Below are positions 10,717-21,749 of a stretch of DNA of 64,000 bases, one piece after another. The notes beneath the pieces are model-generated. The model did not search any database, was not told the DNA's origin, and saw nothing but the letters and a program-made list of their open reading frames with translations. The position numbers and the translations under genes were made by a program. Positions within the stretch are counted from its first letter, which is position 1; each line of letters opens with the position of its first letter. The stretch is taken from positions 54,582,009-54,646,008 of the forward strand of contig NC_054706.1 in assembly GCF_016097555.1 (NCBI RefSeq). Reading direction: 5' to 3'. This DNA comes from Gigantopelta aegis (Eukaryota; Mollusca; Gastropoda; Neomphalida; Peltospiridae).

Positions 10717-10944
10717 TTGTTTTGTTTAACAACACCACTAGAGTTCATTGATTTATTAATAATTGGCTATTGAATGTCAAACGTTTGGTAATTCTGACAT
10801 ATAGTCTCAGAGAAGAAAGCCGCTACATTTTTCCATTAGTAGCAAGGGATCTTTTATATGCACTTTCACACAGATGGGACAGCACATATCACAACCTTTG
10901 ACATACTAGGCAAGTGTTCTACTGATTGAGCTAGATTCCGCCCC
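10717..10944 (-). repeat. SINE, tail type B
   Basis: Reverse-strand tail (GTTTAACAACACCACTAGAG) through to a tRNA-like head ending GAGCTAGATTCCGCCCC. Somewhat diverged. Confidence 0.8.
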
Positions 10945-10974
10945 TTGGATCAATAAAGTACTGGGTACTAGGGT

Positions 10975-11150
10975 TTAGGTCAGGTCAGGTCATAGGGTTT
11001 TACGTGCACATTCAGAACAAGCTGTTGTAGCGCACGCCTGTCATGGCAGGAAAGGTGGGGGGGGGGGGAGGGACCACCTGCCAGTGCAAGGGAGCACCAG
11101 CAGCCCATCCAAGTCGGTAGCAGGCGGGGTGGGGGAGGGGGACTAGGGTT
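10975..11150. repeat. Copy of the 477-bp inserted element family
   Basis: TTTTACGTGCACATTCAGAA, CAAGCTGTTGTAGCGCACGC and CAAGGGAGCACCAGCAG match the insertion at 39616-40092. Poly-G tracts follow. The ends of this copy are unclear. Confidence 0.6.
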
Positions 11151-11210
11151 TGACCTTTAATTCTTTAAATGACTCACTGTACTGGGGGGGGGGGGGGGGG
11201 AGGTAAAATG

Positions 11211-11305
11211 TATCAGGTTTCCTTTGATGACTACGAGTCAGAATTACCAAATGTTAGCCGATGATTAATTAATCAATGTGCTCCAGTGGTGTCGGTAAAC
11301 AAACC
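11211..11305 (+). repeat. SINE tail fragment, type B
   Basis: Only the 3' part is present: GTTTCCTTTGATGACTACGA to GTGCTCCAGTGGTGTCGG. Confidence 0.75.
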
Positions 11306-11309
11306 AAAC

Positions 11310-12285
11310 ACTGTACTGGGGTTATCAACTTCCAACTGTTAACACAATGGTATTAGGTAGACTAAATTACAAAGTTCATTGTGAGATGATAGTAGTAATG
11401 GTATGTGTACAATTAACAATTTACTTTCTGTTTTGCTTTTGTCAGCCTTTAAAAGCATTATTTCAATATTAGAGATCAAAACTTAAAAAGTCACACTGTA
11501 ACAAATGGCACATATAGGCCTACCTTTATTGTGTTAACTTTATTTCAACATAAAATAGGATGAACATGCAACGGGTAAAAAACCCAGCTGAACAAATTCA
11601 CATAAAGTATAAAGGTGGGCTAGTAGTAAATAAATCTGTTGTGCGGCATATTTATTTTTACTGCCGGTTATGATATATTAGGACAGGATTATGTTATGTT
11701 GTATGATTTGAATAACAAAAAAATAGTTTTTCAGAAAATCAAGGCACAATATTTTACGCGAACCGCCGTTCTGTTTGCGTGTCGGTTACGCAAAATTCAA
11801 TTTACGCGAACCGCAAATTGGTTACGTCATGACCTATAAACGTTCAGAAATTAAAACTTGCAAACTTCACGATTACAGGAAGTTTATTCATCCAGACATA
11901 CTACTACTAGTACTAATATTTCGACAAATGTTTTAGGCTGAATTTTAGATACTTGATGTGCAGAAAACCAGTAAACAACATTATATTGCAACAGTTGTAA
12001 CTTGCGACCCGTCTAAACTTTATTATTTTTTTTAAAGAAATGTGCTCAGACTACTAGGGACGGCTAAATTATCTACTGCTATTTTATCTCTTAAAGGTGT
12101 ATATGTAGATATAATATTGGATTGGCTATAATTTTGCATATGTTAAAAACAGTTTTAACGTAAACAGGAATCCAAAAGTGTCACAAAAATTGAAAAATAC
12201 TAACATCGCATATTGAGCTTTAAAAAAAACAACATTTGGAACGTCACTGTAGTATAGAAGTACCATCGATAAAGTGAAAGTAGCA
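11310..12285. other. No gene seen
   Basis: AT-rich sequence. ACGCGAACCGC / GGTTACG motifs near 11756-11825 are related to the GGTTACGCAAATATAATTCA repeats at 14.7, 15.3 and 53.3 kb. Confidence 0.4.
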
Positions 12286-12289
12286 TAGC

Positions 12290-12690
12290 CAACGCAAACG
12301 GCAAAAAGGAATCCCTCCAAATGATTATGTATATATTTCAAAGGCGTAGCGCCCATTACGCACATTACACATGTGCCTAATGCAAAAACAAAATCCGGGA
12401 ATAGGTTGAGGCTGTCTGTAATTATTCTATAAACTATCCTCTTAAAAATGACTCGAAAAAACGATTACAAAAAAGAAAAAAAAAAAGCCTCCGAAAAGGC
12501 TCAGATCTACAGGCGTCCTGATTTTCAACTTTTTCACAGGGGGAGGCCCCCTGAATATCTCCGCTCGGGCACGCCTTTGGCGTGCGTAATGCTAAGAAAG
12601 TTTGTGGCTATGCCCCTATATTTTGTTTCAGTACTGGGGCTGATATTCAGTTCTTTTATAATATTGTTAACTTTAGCAAGCATTAAAGGT
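12290..12690. repeat. Dispersed repeat R5, copy 1
   Basis: CCTCCAAATGATTATGTATA, TTTCAAAGGCGTAGCGC and AGTACTGGGGCTGATATTCA match 14811-15198 in the same order and orientation. The overlapping short frames are repeat-derived. Confidence 0.8.
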
Positions 12691-12699
12691 AGGGTCAAC

Positions 12700-13600
12700 T
12701 CAAACAAGAGTCTTATGTGTTGGAAAGATGCATACCCGGACCACCAAAACATACTGACACTTTAACAAATGAAAAACGCGTAATTTTAGAATTAATATTA
12801 AAAAAAAGATTATTCCTGCTAACTGGGGGCAGCCATTTTGTTTTGTTTTTGAGACGTCCGGTGGTATAGCTTGGGGCGAAGTGACGTCAGCTCTGTCCAT
12901 CTGCTCTATACACAGTGTAAACAAACGCTCTAATTTACTACAAGGCGCTTCGCTTTCATCAACCTGACTTGTAAAACAACATGAATGACTTGATTGTATA
13001 ATAAACTATTTAACTAAATATATTTCAATTTGCATCAATAGAATGAAATCAAGTTATAGTATTTTTCTTTTTTGAAAAATCCAAAAAAAAACCCAACAAC
13101 AACCATATTATTAGGCCTATTGGTAGGGTACGTTCGAGCAAAAATGACCACTCAAGATACTCAAGCGATACTTTTCTTTTCTTTAAGACGACGTAATTGG
13201 TCAGTTTTGTGATTTTAGATGGAAAAGTCTACTTAAGCAATGGTTTTACAGAATTACTTGCAGTAATAACACAGGGCGGCTGGTAATGTCCATTACGAAT
13301 AGAGGGGTATCCGTGCGGTTATAACACAATACCCTGTGATCTTAAAAGAAACACGTCTTTTTAATGCGTCTAGACACAGTGTCTGGGGACCGTCTAAATA
13401 TACACCTGCCAATCAGGAACCACGGGTACTGGCCACGGAAAGAAAATACCAATTAACTAAGAAAACACTCCGATTATTATTTCAGTACATGGGTTAATTT
13501 ATGTACAAAACATAATAGTTATTTCAACACTTTGACAATGGTGGTTTATTTTGTATTGAAAAATAATATATAATTGTTACTGCCTTTCTGGGATGGCTAT
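12700..13600. other. No gene seen
   Basis: AT-rich sequence between repeat R5 and the candidate exon at 13609. No supported feature. Confidence 0.35.
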
Positions 13601-13608
13601 TATTACAG

Positions 13609-13647
13609 AAGTTGCTGAGAACATTGCGATGCATCCGCAAAAATCAG
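13609..13647 (+). CDS. Candidate 39-bp phase 1-1 exon or first exon
   Basis: ATTACAG precedes and GTATGT follows. Phase 1 reading E-VAENIAMHPQKS-G is open. An internal ATG at 13629 gives M-H-P-Q-K-S-G, matching the short-leader pattern at 2926, 3590 and 10007. The acceptor pyrimidine tract is weak. Confidence 0.3.
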
Positions 13648-13829
13648 GTATGTTTTGTTTCTTCAGTTCGAAGACTAATTCCTGACGTGACACGTTATGT
13701 ATTACGTAACCACCAGCTCGCCAGAGGGCGTATTCATTAGGATGGTACAAAATGGCTGCGCTCATTATATATAATAGCCGTAACATTTAACCGTTTTATT
13801 AATTAACTATAAGATTATACTTGTTGATA

Positions 13830-14525
13830 TTAACCTTCTGACTACTGCAGGCGAGATATCTCGCCCGACGTCACGTCAGTCGATATACTGTACACTGTAT
13901 ACAGTGCATTCCCCAATTCATATTTCCCGCCGTTTTGCACACGACACTCCCCGGAAACAGAATTATAATTATAGAAAAAAGAATTTTTTTCAAAATGGTG
14001 GTTTTTGTTTTGATTTTTTCAATTGAAAATACCTTGAAATTTTTTGTTCAAAACATGGTTTTCGGCAAGTATGTTTGCTTGACAACAATGGCGGCACGTC
14101 GCGGTAATTTTCAGGGATCGATAGCTGATTGTAACAGCTAATTTGATAATAAATTTGATCGTTTACCAACAACGAAAATTACCAAATATTGCAATATGAA
14201 TCGTAGTTCGGGTTTAACAAAAAATTCTGGTCAGAAAACCACTGTTATCGGGAATAATGGACATAAATACTGGACAGCTGGCCACAAATGCCCGTAAGTA
14301 AACGCAACTTTTTCGATTTTTTGCCTAATTTTAATGACCATTAGCCGATCTAAAATAATAAAAATTACAAAAAAAGACACGAAAATAATACTTACCGATT
14401 CATATATGAACTTTATTTCATGTATTTATGAAAAATTTAAGTGAATATATGTGAGTAAAAATTATAAACTTGTACCCACTCAACGTGGTTTTTGTTAAAA
14501 ATTAATCCAGTAGTCTAAAGGTTAA
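13830..14525. mobile_element. piggyBac-like MITE, copy 1
   Basis: TTAA is duplicated at both ends, with inverted ends TTAACCTTCTGACTACTG and TTAACCTTTAGACTACTGG (read inward). TTAA duplication is the hallmark of piggyBac elements. No transposase frame is present. The copy at 30.36 kb has a shorter interior. Confidence 0.8.
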
Positions 14526-14639
14526 CCAATAATGTGCATTATATATCGTTGAATATTCATACCAGGCCAAATGCCTTAATTGTCCACTCCTTTAAAGCCA
14601 TTTTTTTTTGGTCAAATGTTTTCTTTTGTATTTGTTTTA

Positions 14640-14810
14640 ACTTTATGTTTCAGCTAAAAACTATGTATTTAAAATATAATTTTAACATAATTTTGAGGTA
14701 ACCGATCAGGTAACCCACGGGTTTCGCAAATATAATTCACGTAACCGAAACATTGGTTACCTAGGTAAAAACCATGTGAACCGACTTCCGGTTCCCTCAG
14801 ATTTCGAAAA
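14640..14810. repeat. GGTTACGCAAAT repeat, copy 1
   Basis: Shares AACTTTATGTTTCAGCTAAA, GGTAACCCACGGGTT and CCGACTTCCGGTTCCCTCAG-type sequence with 15235-15415. Confidence 0.7.
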
Positions 14811-15198
14811 CGCAAACGGCAAAAAGGAATCCCTCCAAATGATTATGTATATATTTCAAAGGCGTAGCGCACATTACACATGTGTGTAATGCAAAAAAAA
14901 AATCCGGGAATAGGTAGAAGCTGTCTGTAATTGTTTTATAAAATATCCTTTTAAAATTGACTCGAAAAAAAAAAAAAAAAAAAAAAAAAAAAGCCTCCAA
15001 AAAGGCTCAGATTGCATCTACAGGCGTCCTGATTTTCATAATTTTCACAGGGGGAGGATCCCCGAATATCTCCGCTCGAGCACGCCTTTGACGTGCGTAA
15101 TGCTAAGAAAATGTCTGGCTACACCCCTATATTTTGTTTCAGTACTGGGGCTGATATTCAGTTCTTTTATATTGTTAACTTTATTTAGCAAGCATTAA
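14811..15198. repeat. Dispersed repeat R5, copy 2
   Basis: Second copy of the element at 12290-12690, with a 26-bp poly-A run near 14967-14992. Confidence 0.8.
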
Positions 15199-15234
15199 AG
15201 ACATTTTTTTGTTGTTGTAAAAAATTTTCTTTTG

Positions 15235-15415
15235 TATTTGTTTTAACTTTATGTTTCAGCTAAAAACTATGTACATGTATTTAAAATATAATTTCAACGT
15301 AATTTTTAGGGAACCGATTAGGTAACCCACGGGTTACGCAAATATAATTCACATAACCGAACAATTGGTTACCTAGGTAAAAACCATGTGAAACAACTTC
15401 CGGTTCCCTCAGATT
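15235..15415. repeat. GGTTACGCAAAT repeat, copy 2
   Basis: Direct repeat of 14640-14810 (GTAACCCACGGGTTACGCAA, ATTGGTTACCTAGG). Confidence 0.7.
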
Positions 15416-15639
15416 TCAAAATATTGTCCCCTGGAAAATCTATATTTTGGCATAATCTTTTAGCATAAATTAAAATGCTCAAAGTTGACATTAAGATGTA
15501 AAAAAAATTTGTTCTTCATGAATTAAATGTAAATAAATAAATGCATATATTCTTGATTAATTCTTGAGAAAAATGTGATGGGTTGTATACAGTAGAGTTC
15601 ATGTTATAGGTATAATTATATGAGTTGGGTTAAAACATT

Positions 15640-15850
15640 TGTCCAACCAATGCACTACAACTGGTCAAAGGCCGTGGTATGTGCTTTCCTTTCTGTGGGA
15701 AAGTGCATATAAAAGATCCCTTGCTGCATTAGGAAAAATGTAGTGGGTTTCATTTGATAACTATATGTCAGAATTACCAATTGTTTCACATCCAATAGCC
15801 GATGATTAATTAATCAATGTGCTCTAGTGGTGGTGTTAAACAAGACCCAA
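15640..15850 (+). repeat. SINE, tail type B, head missing
   Basis: From CAACCAATGCACTACAACTG to the type B tail GTGCTCTAGTGGTGGTGTTA. Confidence 0.85.
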
Positions 15851-15865
15851 TTTTTAAAACATTTA

Positions 15866-16305
15866 TTTTGTTTAAATGACACCACTTGAGCACAATGATT
15901 TATTAATCATCGGCTATTGGATATTAAATATTTGATAATTTTTATAATTTTTAACTTGTAGTCTTAGAGGAAAAGCACAATATTTTTCAATTAGCAGCAA
16001 TGGATATTATATAGACACTTTTCCACAGACAGGACAGCACATACCATGTACTTTGATATACATGTACAAGTCAGATGTTTGGTAATTTTGACACAGTCCT
16101 CTGAGGAAACTTCTACATTTTTCCATTAGTAGCACGGGATATTTTATATTCACTTTCTCACAGACGGGAAAGCACAGTTGTGGTTTGTACACTGGTTGGA
16201 ATGAGAAAAAACCCAATCAGTTGAATTGATTCACCAAGGTGGTTCGATCCTGTGATGCAAGCACCTCAGGCGAGCACTCAACCGACTGAGCTAAATCCCG
16301 CCTCA
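15866..16305 (-). repeat. Two fused SINE copies, tail type B
   Basis: A partial reverse-strand SINE (15866-16070) runs directly into a second one (16075-16305). The second ends in a good tRNA-like head: on the - strand box A TTAGCTCAGTCGG and box B GGATCGAACC. This is the alternative head also seen at 5.37 kb. Confidence 0.8.
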
Positions 16306-16599
16306 CTAGTTGTTTACTGTGCAAGTTTTTTGCCAGCAAATAATTTGAGGGTATGTTAAAAAAACAAAAAACAAACAAAAAACCCAGCCCAGATCATAAG
16401 TGCCCCTACTAGGTGGTTATGGGTTTGAACACACAATTTCATGTACTTTCACACATTTTAAACAACAGTTCTCATACTTTAATCTTTCTAAAAATTATAA
16501 AAATTTATGTATTAATTTTCGAGATTTTAGTGTACGTAAGTTTACACTTCATACCCTCTGGAATCTCTGCTTTAGTCTTAATTCATTTCTTACAGCATG

Positions 16600-16690
16600 G
16601 TAAAACTGTAGCGGGTTTCCTCTCTACAACTATTATGTCAAAATTACCAAATGTTTGACATCAAATAGCCAGTGATTAATACATCAAAAC
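16600..16690 (+). repeat. SINE tail fragment, type B
   Basis: GTAGCGGGTTTCCTCTCTAC through CAAATAGCCAGTGATTAATA only. Confidence 0.75.
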
Positions 16691-16899
16691 TAACTTTAAC
16701 TCTTACAGCATGAACTATAAATGCTTTGTCTTATCGCTATTTTGATACACATGTATTTAACTTTAAACATCGATTTAATTGTTTAATTAATAAATAAACT
16801 CTTTCATCACATTCCATGCTGACCATCTACATGTAGCTCTGTATATAAGAAATGAGTTTGATATGGTATTATAAACATGGATTTTATTTTATTTTTTAG

Positions 16900-16953
16900 G
16901 TAACTGCCTGGGACACAACAGTATGCTTGGAAGAGCATTTCCAAGTAAACATT
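16900..16953 (+). CDS. Locus A exon, 54 bp, phase 1-1
   Basis: Acceptor TTTTATTTTTTAG and donor GTAAGT frame a 54-bp exon. Phase 1 reading: G-NCLGHNSMLGRAFPSKH-C, no stop. Two cysteines bracket the peptide. The splice signals are among the best in the window. Function unknown; it resembles the G/E-first exon class that ends on a split TGT codon. Confidence 0.5.
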
Positions 16954-16969
16954 GTAAGTTATTATTTTG

Positions 16970-17950
16970 TTAGTCTTACCGGTCCAACTGGAGGGGACTA
17001 TAGGTTTCATCTCCGTCCTTAAGTCCGTCCATCTGTCCCACATATATCTTTCCCAATGTTTTTTCCCACAGTGCCTTGAGATATTGTGTATACTTTTATC
17101 ATGTACTGTTAAGGTTTAGGGCCTCCAAAATAAAACTCAACCCGGACCCGAGTACCCGACACTTATAATGAGACTAAGGAATAAAGTAAAATAGGATTAT
17201 GCATCTTAATTCCAGTGAAAAACATGGATGCCTAAATCATGACATATATTCAACTTTTGTTTCCCCTCCATTAGGGTCTCCAAGAGTCCAAAATATTGGA
17301 CTTGAGTACGCGAGGGTCAAACTTGACCCGGACCCGAGTACCCGACACTAGATAATAATGAGACTAAGGAATAAAGTAGACTAGTATTATGGATCTTAAT
17401 TCCAATGCTGAATATGGATGCCAAATCATGCCATTGATACACTGGCCCATCATATTGCATTCCACACTGTGACATTTGGCTTTTCTTTTCCCTCTATGTC
17501 TCATAGCCCTGTAATATAACCAGCGGCAAGCATATATGGCAAAATGATGAAAATAAATAAATGAGTACTCTTCCTTGCACGGGTACTCAAGTCCTGTGAA
17601 TTTTGACTCTAGTCTAGCTAGACTCTGCCTGTGCTCGTGGAGACCCTATTACAAATCAAGTTTGACTTCCATGGCGATTTACCAATTTTTGACAGTTATG
17701 GCCCTTGAACTCAAGTGATAAGAAAATTAAACTTCTGGATGTTTTTGTTTTATAATGTCTTGAGATACTGACCTAAAAGTTTGGGTGTATCTTTATAAAT
17801 TAATAATAATGTTATGTACTGTTACAGATCAAGTTTTACTTTCATGGCGATTTACCCATTTTGACAGTTATGTCCCTTTAACTTAGTACATAAGAAAATT
17901 TGTTGGGCCTGGTAGTAGACCTGTATTGCAGTACTCACAGAATAATTGTT
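16970..17950 (+). repeat. Dispersed repeat R2 interrupted by a hAT-like element
   Basis: R2 blocks (GGACTATAGGTTTC, GTTTGACTTCCATGGCGATT) lie either side of the insertion at 17117-17648; the break falls at TACTGTTA|. Confidence 0.7.
17117..17648. mobile_element. hAT-like element with internal tandem duplication
   Basis: Ends TAGGGCCTCCA and TGGAGACCCTA are inverted. Inside, about 170 bp (CCGGACCCGAGTACCCGACA, AATGAGACTAAGGAATAAAG) is present twice. It interrupts repeat R2. The target duplication is decayed, so the superfamily is a guess. Confidence 0.55.
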
Positions 17951-18247
17951 TAACTGTTTAACTGCCATGTATATGTTTTGATTACTATGCTATTCAATGA
18001 TTTATTTATTTTTATTAATTAAAAAATATATTTTTTAAATTAATGTTCATCTTAACCTAATGTATATGTTTTAATCTTACTTGAATGTTTAACCGAATAT
18101 TTCCGGATATAGGTTTCAACGTGGCTTTTTATAATATCTATTAACCATTACCAGGGCTTTCTCAGTAATTTTTGTTTTATTTAGCCAGTTTTCAGATATG
18201 TAGAGTTTTTCCTTGAAAATTATTAAAATGTGGCTATTTTAAAGAAA

Positions 18248-18550
18248 GGGTCGGGATGTAGCCCAGTGCTAAAGCACTTGCTTGATGGGCAGTCAATTTG
18301 CAGGGGTCAATTTCTGTCGGTGAGTCCATTGGGCTATTTCTCGTTCCAGCCAGTGCACCACGACTGGTACATCAAAGATTGTGGTATGTGCTATCATGTG
18401 TGGGATGGTGCATATAAAAGATCTCTTGCTACTAATGGGGAGCAAGGTAGTAGATATCCTCTCTAAGACTATGTCAAAATTACCAAATAATTGACATCCA
18501 ATAGCTGATGATTAATAAATTAATGCGCTCTGGTGGTGATGTTTAAATTT
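18248..18550 (+). repeat. SINE, full length, tail type B
   Basis: Box A region GATGTAGCCCAGTGCTAAAG, the shared body and the type B tail (TGACATCCAATAGCTGATGA) are all present. Box B is diverged. Confidence 0.9.
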
Positions 18551-18680
18551 AAAGAAAATTGTTTTATCCAAAGACTGAATGTTGTAGCCACTTTGCATAA
18601 ATATTATCAATTGGCTGATTTGGCAGTGAACAGGGTGAGCCCTGTCTTACTTTAACTGTGGCACTTACTGCTGCTGTGAG

Positions 18681-19130
18681 GCAGGCTGTAGCTCAGTGGT
18701 ACAGCACTCGCCAGATGTGCTATCGAGTGGGCGGGACATAGCTCAGTGGTACAGCACTCGCCTGATGTGCGATCGAGTGGGCGGGTCATAGTCCAGTGGT
18801 ACAGCACTCGCCTGATGTGCTATTGAGTGGGCGGGACATAGCTCAGTGGTACAGCACTCGCCTGATGTGCTATCGAGTGGGCGGGTCATAGTCCAGTGGT
18901 ACAGCACTCGCCTGATGTGCTATCGAGTGGGCGGGACATAGCTCAGTGGTACATCACTCGCCTGATGTGCTATCGAGTGGGCGGGACATAGCTCAGTGGT
19001 ACAGCACTCGCCTGATGTGCTATCGAGTGGGCGGGACATAGCTCAGTGGTACAGCGCTCGCCTGATGTGCGATCGAGTGGGCGGGACATAGTCCAGTGGT
19101 ACAGCGCTCGCCTGATGTGCGATCGAGTGG
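18681..19130 (+). repeat. Nine tandem 50-bp copies of a SINE tRNA head (box A array)
   Basis: Nine 50-bp units start at 18681 and then every 50 bp to 19081. Each carries TAGCTCAGTGG or TAGTCCAGTGG (box A), ACAGCACTCGCCTGATGTGC and ATCGAGTGG. They lack box B. GACATAGCTCAG and GTCATAGTCCAG variants alternate in part, suggesting growth by two-unit steps. The array joins a SINE with both boxes at 19131. Confidence 0.95.
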
Positions 19131-19459
19131 GCGGGTCATAGTCCAGTGGTACAGCGCTCGCCTGATGTGCGATCGGTGTGGGATCGATCCCCCATTGGTG
19201 GGCCCATTGGGCTATTTCTCGCTCCAGTTAGTGCACCATGACTGGTATATCAAAGGCTGTGGTATGTGTTATCCTGTCTTTGGGATGGTGCATATAAAAG
19301 ATCCCTTGCTGCTAATCGAAAAGAGTAGCCCATGAAGTGGCGACAGCGGGTTTCTCTCTCAATATCTGTGTGGTCCTTAACCATATGTCTGACGCCATAT
19401 AACCCTAAATAAAATGTGTTGAGTGCATCGGTAAATAAAATATTTCCTTTCCTTTCCTT
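19131..19459 (+). repeat. SINE, full length, tail type A
   Basis: Box A TAGTCCAGTGG, box B GGATCGATCC, body, and the type A tail (TGTCTGACGCCATATAACCC, then TTTCCTTTCCTTTCC). It terminates the box A array. Confidence 0.95.
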
Positions 19460-19608
19460 ACTGCTGCTGAAATGGCTTCCAGGGGCATGAGTACTAAAAC
19501 GTTTGTTTTCATTTGTTTTGGCTGTGCCCGGCTCTATTTTCAAGTAATAATAAATTTAAATATTTAGGTCTTGAGTTTATTATTGAATTTTTTCCCCTCT
19601 AATTATAG

Positions 19609-19708
19609 CCTTATTAACCACACCAACAACCCTGCGCCTCTCCCCCCTCCCATCCTGTACACATCTGAGAATGTGCCCAAGACAGATGTACTTGAGCCTT
19701 CAGTGAAT
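19609..19708 (+). CDS. Possible proline-rich exon
   Basis: Acceptor CCTCTAATTATAG and donor GTAAGC bound 100 bp. The open reading contains LINHTNNPAPLPPPILYTSE and VPKTDVLEPSVN. It enters with one leading base and leaves in phase 0, unlike the other exons, so it would not join in frame to the next. It could belong to another gene or be chance. Confidence 0.3.
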
Positions 19709-20056
19709 GTAAGCATGTATCAAGTGGTTGATAAATTAAGTCAACACAAATAAACTTTGTTAACGTGGAATATGATTACAAATAAATAGATTAAGTAACA
19801 AATCATTATATATTAATGTTCTTTATTGGGTAGATTTTATGGCATGCACTGATATACATCACATAACTGGATGGTATTTTCTTCCGAACCATACTACATT
19901 AAAAACTTTTAAAAGAAGCAATAATTTAAAGATGTATTTGGTGTTAATTTTTATATATATATATTGTTAGCTAACGATTATGAAGCAATTACAATCATAT
20001 TTAACATATGCTCCAAATCATAGTTTGTGAATAAATAAATTAACATAACATTCGCA

Positions 20057-20170
20057 GGAGTACCATATGAAATTTATGAAACTCATTTGGGAATTGTTCC
20101 TACTCCCTAACTCGCTCGGGGAATGAAATAATTCCCAAACTCGTTTCATAAATTTAATACAGCACTCCCC
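20057..20170. repeat. Hairpin element H1, copy in unit A
   Basis: AAATTTATGAAACTCATTTG pairs with CAAACTCGTTTCATAAATTT, and GGGAATTGTT pairs imperfectly with AATAATTCCC, around a CTCGCTCGGGG loop. Copies lie at 23977-24090 and 28336-28450. Downstream all carry CCCATTGGTCC. Confidence 0.85.
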
Positions 20171-20572
20171 CTCATGCAATAAGTTATATATATAATTAAT
20201 TTGTCATTACATTCATTACAATATAACGTTATCCCATTGGTCCCAGTCCAGATGTAATATTATAACGTGACTTTGTTCATTTCTCAACGAATGTAAAAGT
20301 TACATCGTCAGGGAACATAATTTTATAGAGGCAAGTTGTCTTATTGCGCATTATTGTTTTTGGACCAAAAATAATTCAGAATAAAGTAACAAGTTTTAGT
20401 GTTATTATTAGCAAATATGATTCAAATTTAATTACTGATTTTTGTTGTTCATACCCTGATGAACGTAAAAGAAATAACAGACAATCCTTAAGGCTATTTT
20501 AAATTTGCTGTCCAATAATGTGATGTATATTATGCATAGAGTATTGAAAACCTATTTTATTGTTTATTCTAG

Positions 20573-20650
20573 ATTTACCTTACGATAGGGAAGATGAAGG
20601 CTTTTATGAGGAAGCCGAACCTATGGTGGCGAAAGCTACAGTTGGAAAAG
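20573..20650 (+). CDS. Locus A acidic exon, unit A (78 bp, phase 1-1)
   Basis: TTTATTCTAG|AT opens and AAAAG|GTAGTC closes the exon. Phase 1 reading begins D-LPYDREDEGFYEEAE and ends MVAKATVGK-G, rich in D/E. No signal peptide, membrane segment or known domain. Unit B holds a paralogue at 24501 differing at 9 of 78 bases (7 replacement, 2 silent), while the neighbouring intron bases differ at about 2%. A more distant paralogue is the 29331 exon. Function unknown. Confidence 0.6.
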
Positions 20651-20839
20651 GTAGTCTGTTGTAACAAGAACATTTTCTTGTCTTATCCTGTTATATGTAC
20701 CTCTATAATTAAAGCCATGTTTATTAATTCACCTTAGTTTAATATTTAGTTACTTTTACATTTATTCGTTATAAATAGTGGGGTGAAATTACTCACATTT
20801 GCTTTGAGGTCTGTTATTTCATATGTTTTTCTCAACTTT

Positions 20840-21136
20840 CTAGTACATCTATTCTTTCCCATTCACGAAACGGGATTTTGGGGGGTGGAGACAACTGCCC
20901 CTCTAGTGCTGGAGTGAAACCTCAAATTCGAGCAAAGAAGATAGAGATATTCTGGCAAAATATGCTAAACAGAGACCTTTTTACCATGTATTTCCATCAT
21001 TCTACCATCAAAATTAGTTGTAATCCATGTAAAACTGCATAGTGATTCATTTGCAGCCCTATATAGCTGTTTGGTAGCAATGCTAATGTGAATAAATGTT
21101 GTTATTCAGATTTAGGCAAAAACCAGCCTGCCCTCT

Positions 21137-21171
<35 letters not shown>

Positions 21172-21180
21172 TTACAAAAA
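20840..21180 (-). repeat. Dispersed repeat R3, copy 3, with poly-C
   Basis: Reverse complement of R3 (ATTAGTTGTAATCCATGTAA, ACCATGTATTTCCATCATTC). A run of about 30 C follows at 21140-21171. Confidence 0.75.
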
Positions 21181-21244
21181 TGGGAGGCCCATATATATGC
21201 CTATGCACCCATTCATGAACTTTGTGTATGCTGTCATAATATGC

Positions 21245-21745
21245 AGGCTTTTAGTCCCCTGCTTGGCCCATTCGGAGAGGAATATTATAGGTTTCGTCTG
21301 TCTATCTGTCCCACATCTACTTTTGTGGACCTTTTTTCACAATGCTTTAAGCTACCAAGCTGAACTATTTTGTATAGTTTTATCATACATGTATACTGTT
21401 ACAGATCACATTTGTATAGTTTTATCATACACTGTTACAGACCATGTTTGGCTTTTATGTCAATTTACACATTTTTCACATACTTATGACCCATGAATTT
21501 AGGAGATAAAAAAAGTTGTTTTCTATATACTTTTATTTCACGATGCCTCAATATATTGAGCTGACATTTTATATATAGCTTTATTATTTACTGTTACAGA
21601 TAAAGTTTGACTATTAAGGCAATTTACCCTTTTTTCACAGATTTATGGCTCTTGAAATTAGGCGATACTAAATTTAGTTTGGGCCCGGTAGGGGACATGT
21701 ATATATTGTTTTTAGCAGTACTCTCAGAATGCTTGTTACAACTTA
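21245..21745 (+). repeat. Dispersed repeat R2, unit A copy
   Basis: TTTTAGTCCCCTGCTTGGCC to GGGCCCGGTAGGGGACATGT. The site CTTATGAC at 21483-21490 is the empty counterpart of the MITE in unit B. Confidence 0.75.
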
Positions 21746-21749
21746 AATG

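Noticed and set aside
18681..19130. CRISPR-like array
   Set aside because: Units are contiguous 50-bp repeats without spacers, and the genome is eukaryotic.
18681..19190. Cluster of tRNA genes
   Set aside because: Units have box A but no box B, anticodon arm or acceptor stem; they are SINE head copies.
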